This document shows, piece by piece, positions 34,568 to 37,013 of a stretch of DNA of 37,013 nucleotides. The notes beneath the pieces are model-generated. The model had not been told where the DNA came from. It ran no database searches and was given only the letters and a program-made list of their open reading frames with translations. The translations under genes and the position numbers were made by a program. Numbering within the stretch: position 1 is the first letter of the stretch; each line of letters starts with the position of its first letter. The DNA is from Amphimedon queenslandica (taxonomy: Eukaryota > Porifera > Demospongiae > Haplosclerida > Niphatidae). Location: NCBI RefSeq assembly GCF_000090795.2, contig NW_003546324.1, positions 227,560 through 264,572 of the forward strand. The letters run 5' to 3'.

Positions 34568-34758
34568 GCTGAGCAACGTGTGAGCGATTGTTATGTTGCT
34601 TAGCAACGACTATGTGGGAAGGCGGAGCTCATTAATTTGCATTGCAAAAAGCCAGCAATAAAGCAGAGCGCAAGCAAAGCTCTGTCTTCAGTGAATAGCT
34701 ACTAGCATAAACATTAAGAGAGGGTTGCAGCTACAATTTTGGGAGCTCTGTCAACAAA
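34568..34758. promoter_or_regulatory. Bidirectional promoter region between two secreted-protein genes
   Basis: Only 191 bp separate the two divergent start codons, so the promoters must overlap. No clear TATA box or recognised factor site is visible; the middle has GCAAAGCTCTG/CAGAGCGCAAGC-like sequence. Confidence 0.45.
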
Positions 34759-35293
34759 ATGAAGCTACTAGTGATTACAGGTAGATCTAGATATAGTGCA
34801 GTAGACTATAAATTTTACTTAGCTGTGTAGGGCAAGCCCTCATCATTGGTTTGTTTGTACTATGGGTGAGAGCTGCAGTTCATAATACATGGGTTAACGT
34901 GTATTCTGGGTCACTGCCACTGACCGGCTACCCTGATACGTATTTATGTGGACCAAACACAACATTGAGATGTATTTATATAAATGACAAGACAATTGGC
35001 GTTAAAATTCAATGGGTTCTGTACACTGATGACGGTAGAAATGAGAAAGTTTTAAAATATCGATTAATAAATGATGATGGATTGACAGTGTTCATGGATT
35101 ACTTGATAACAACCAGTGGAAATTATTCTTGTGGATATGATAATATCCGTTACAAAACTGTTAATATATCCATCAGTGTGTCAAGTAAGATCTAATCAGT
35201 TATTTTCTTTCATCATAAATTATAGGTGAGCATTGGAGTGGCTGCCAGACCACAGATATTAGAGACTACGGCCAGACTAATGACAAGCACTAA
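34759..35293 (+). CDS. Secreted single immunoglobulin-domain protein (3 exons, 147 aa)
   Basis: Exons 34759-34780, 34831-35184 and 35226-35293 join in frame (444 nt including stop), both introns phase 1. The leader MKLLVITGQALIIGLFVLWV is split between exons 1 and 2. The mature part has an Ig-like fold signature: a first cysteine in TTLRCIYI, the core tryptophan in KIQWVLYTDD, and the Y-x-C strand SGNYSCGYDN, with three N-glycosylation sequons. The last exon encodes a short Cys-containing tail (GCQTTDIRDYGQTNDKH) and no membrane segment. Without exon 3 the frame would end at SSKI a few codons into the intron. It could be a soluble recognition or decoy molecule (inference). Confidence 0.7.
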
Positions 35294-35700
35294 AGCATTT
35301 TTGTGAACATTAGATCTAATTAAATTTTTTGCTGCTAAAAGTCTAAAAATTCATTGTTCACTAGTTATTAGTGATGGGCGATATGGCCAATTTTCTTAAT
35401 TTTCGATAATGATCGATAATGGACTTTTTGAGGAAATATCGATTATTAACGATACGATAACCACACCTTCATTTAGGGGTGTGTCAAGGGTGTGGCTAAT
35501 AATTTTGGCACTGTACTGGACATGAGAGATCATTTCCATGCTCTTGAGCCTTGTTCTCTTCTTATTGGGGTAGGCTGAGCTAACAACTGGTCAGTTGCCT
35601 CTTTCTTGCAGTTCAACAGTGCAATTACTTATTAAAATTAGTTATTTAACCTTAATAAATAGGCGTGGTCAATAGATGATGAAAATTGCATCATAGATAT

Positions 35701-36395
35701 TAAATGACAGGGATTGGAAACGGAAGCGTGGGCGTAGCCTAACCTCCATTCATTTGTATTGTTGCTAGGCTGACAGAGGCTCGTTGAAATTTTTTGTCAC
35801 AATTTACCCTTGATTTTTTTTCTCTTAGAAACAATATCTCGCGAACAAGTGTTCCTGTGCAAGTGGAATTAATGCATCAAGAAGCCTAATATTTCCTCTT
35901 AATAATTCTGGTTTCTATTGTATAGATAATTTTACTATGTTCATGTTATGGCTCTTTTAAAACCATAAAATGTATTTTTTGTCATTATAATCCCTTTTTT
36001 GAAAACAAGCTAGAGTAAGATACAAGATCTTTATAATCATATGAAAGAGCTTTCATTTGCATATCGAATGATACTAGTTAGAGTTAGAATCCAAGAAGCA
36101 TGAGTTTGTTACAACAGAAAAAGGGCGAAAAATGAAAAAATTTTGTTGTAGCTATAACTCGTTGCAAAATAGCGTTGTAGAAGTAAAAACCTTGCTGCAG
36201 GTAGTCCTAAACTTTCTATATGGAACGGTAGGTATATCATAAGTAAGCGTCCTCTTGGATTTCCATAAATATCCTTCGAAGTCCTTGCAGCACAGCCTCA
36301 CTAATGGAGGAGATGGGAAATCAACCAGGTATTGGCCCGGTAACCAATAGCAACATCAACTAGCCTACGCCCCCGTTTCCAATCCCTTTCATTTA
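35701..36395. mobile_element. ~695 bp TIR element downstream of the Ig gene
   Basis: Left arm 35701-35740 (TAAATGACAGGGATTGGAAA, then CGGAAGCGTGGGCGTAGCCT) and right arm 36362-36395 are inverted copies, differing by a 6 bp indel and a few bases. The interior is AT-rich with no coding frame. Non-autonomous DNA transposon is most likely. Confidence 0.6.
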
Positions 36396-36444
36396 CTCTA
36401 TTATATAGGCGGTAGCCTATATGTAGGATTGAGGTTGATTTTTC

Positions 36445-36455
36445 AAGATGGCGGC
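36445..36455 (+). promoter_or_regulatory. YY1-type site AAGATGGCGGC
   Basis: Exact match to the extended YY1 consensus, which often sits just downstream of transcription starts. No convincing gene follows within the window; the open frame 36552-36845 has no recognisable features. A related GGCCGCCATTTT occurs on the other strand at 27040-27051, so it may belong to a repeat. Confidence 0.3.
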
Positions 36456-37013
36456 CGTTTTTATGATTTTCAAACACTCACAACTCTTTTATCTTACGTT
36501 GTACAGCCTTATAAATGGCTTAGATGAGCTCTCCTTCACTGAGCGATTCTCTTGGTACCTTTAGAGTGGACTGTAATGCAGCGGGAGCATTTCTGGAGAA
36601 TAGGCCCAAATTCAAATTTCTGCAAAATTCTTCAGACTTTTTCTTCTTCTTCTTCTTTCATCTTTCTTCTATCAACACGGAAATCTTTTAAACCAGAGAG
36701 CCGTTCAAGTTGGCTTTTACATCAATCCTTTGAGCTTGAGTCAAGGACTGGACATGTGGCTTCAAAAAGAAGCAAGGACAGAGAACAATGGAAGACAAAT
36801 TCCAGCTGCAGCACCGCGTGGGTTTGTGGTTTGACGCCATTTTAATTTATGCGCACGTGATTAGCATGAATATGATTAACCTAACCACATAATCATAACA
36901 GAAAGTAATTTTATAATTTAAGAAAAAAGAATGGAAACAAGTAAATAAAAAACATTAAAAATGGAAAAGTAGTAGGATTAAATTGTAAAAAAGTAAAGAA
37001 ACAAGAGGGTACT

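Larger units (their letters stand above)
35294..37013. other. Intergenic tail without a supported gene
   Basis: Apart from the TIR element, it holds a TAGTGATGGGCGATATGG sequence at about 35369 resembling hAT terminal motifs, and CGATAATGATCGATAATGG repeats at 35404-35423. No exon with splice sites and similarity was found. Confidence 0.4.

Noticed and set aside
35369-35390. hAT transposon copy
   Set aside because: Only one end-like motif (TAGTGATGGGCGATA) was found; no matching inverted end or 8 bp duplication nearby.
36552-36845. 97-codon frame after the YY1-type site
   Set aside because: Ser-rich low-complexity stretch from a TTCTTC run, no domain, no splice support; possibly repeat-derived.

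Overview
The window looks like nuclear DNA of an early-branching animal, most likely a demosponge of the Amphimedon type. This is inferred from the AT-rich sequence, very short spliceosomal introns (often 45-100 bp) in dense genes, an extremely large SRCR receptor gene, and an animal FAM91A1 orthologue. There is one assembly gap (Ns, 22056-22260). Gene models below were built by joining exons by eye at GT..AG sites with phase checking; each of the four closes as a single reading frame ending in a stop.

Layout. (1) Minus strand, 17754 down to 787: a 59-exon gene for a giant type I membrane receptor of about 3532 residues. Its order is signal peptide, 24 SRCR domains, IPT/TIG-like domain, AMOP, VWD, two EGF-like domains, transmembrane segment and a short tail. 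Nearly every SRCR is split over two exons by phase-1 introns. (2) 17755-18374: a head-to-head promoter region with two CACGTG E-boxes, a perfect NRF1-type palindrome and a hairpin. (3) Plus strand, 18375-32523: a complete 20-exon FAM91A1 orthologue (about 830 residues; Golgi/endosome vesicle-capture factor). Its large introns collect mobile-element debris: a degenerate ~200 bp tandem array, TIR elements, a reverse-transcriptase relic, a Crypton-type tyrosine-recombinase relic with an internal deletion, a TIR element carrying a tRNA-like sequence, and an unexplained orphan exon. (4) 32524-33046: a convergent intergenic gap holding a pogo/Tc1-like MITE. (5) Minus strand, 34567-33047: an unrecognised secreted, possibly GPI-anchored protein (301 residues). 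(6) Plus strand, 34759-35293: a small secreted single-Ig-domain protein (147 residues), 191 bp head-to-head from the previous gene. (7) 35294-37013: no gene I can support; a ~695 bp TIR element and other repeat-like sequence.

Three of the four genes encode secreted or surface proteins and may act in cell adhesion or recognition (inference). FAM91A1 is a housekeeping trafficking gene. I see no evidence that the genes form one system; the most informative signals are the paired cysteine losses inside the SRCR array and the receptor's fused architecture.
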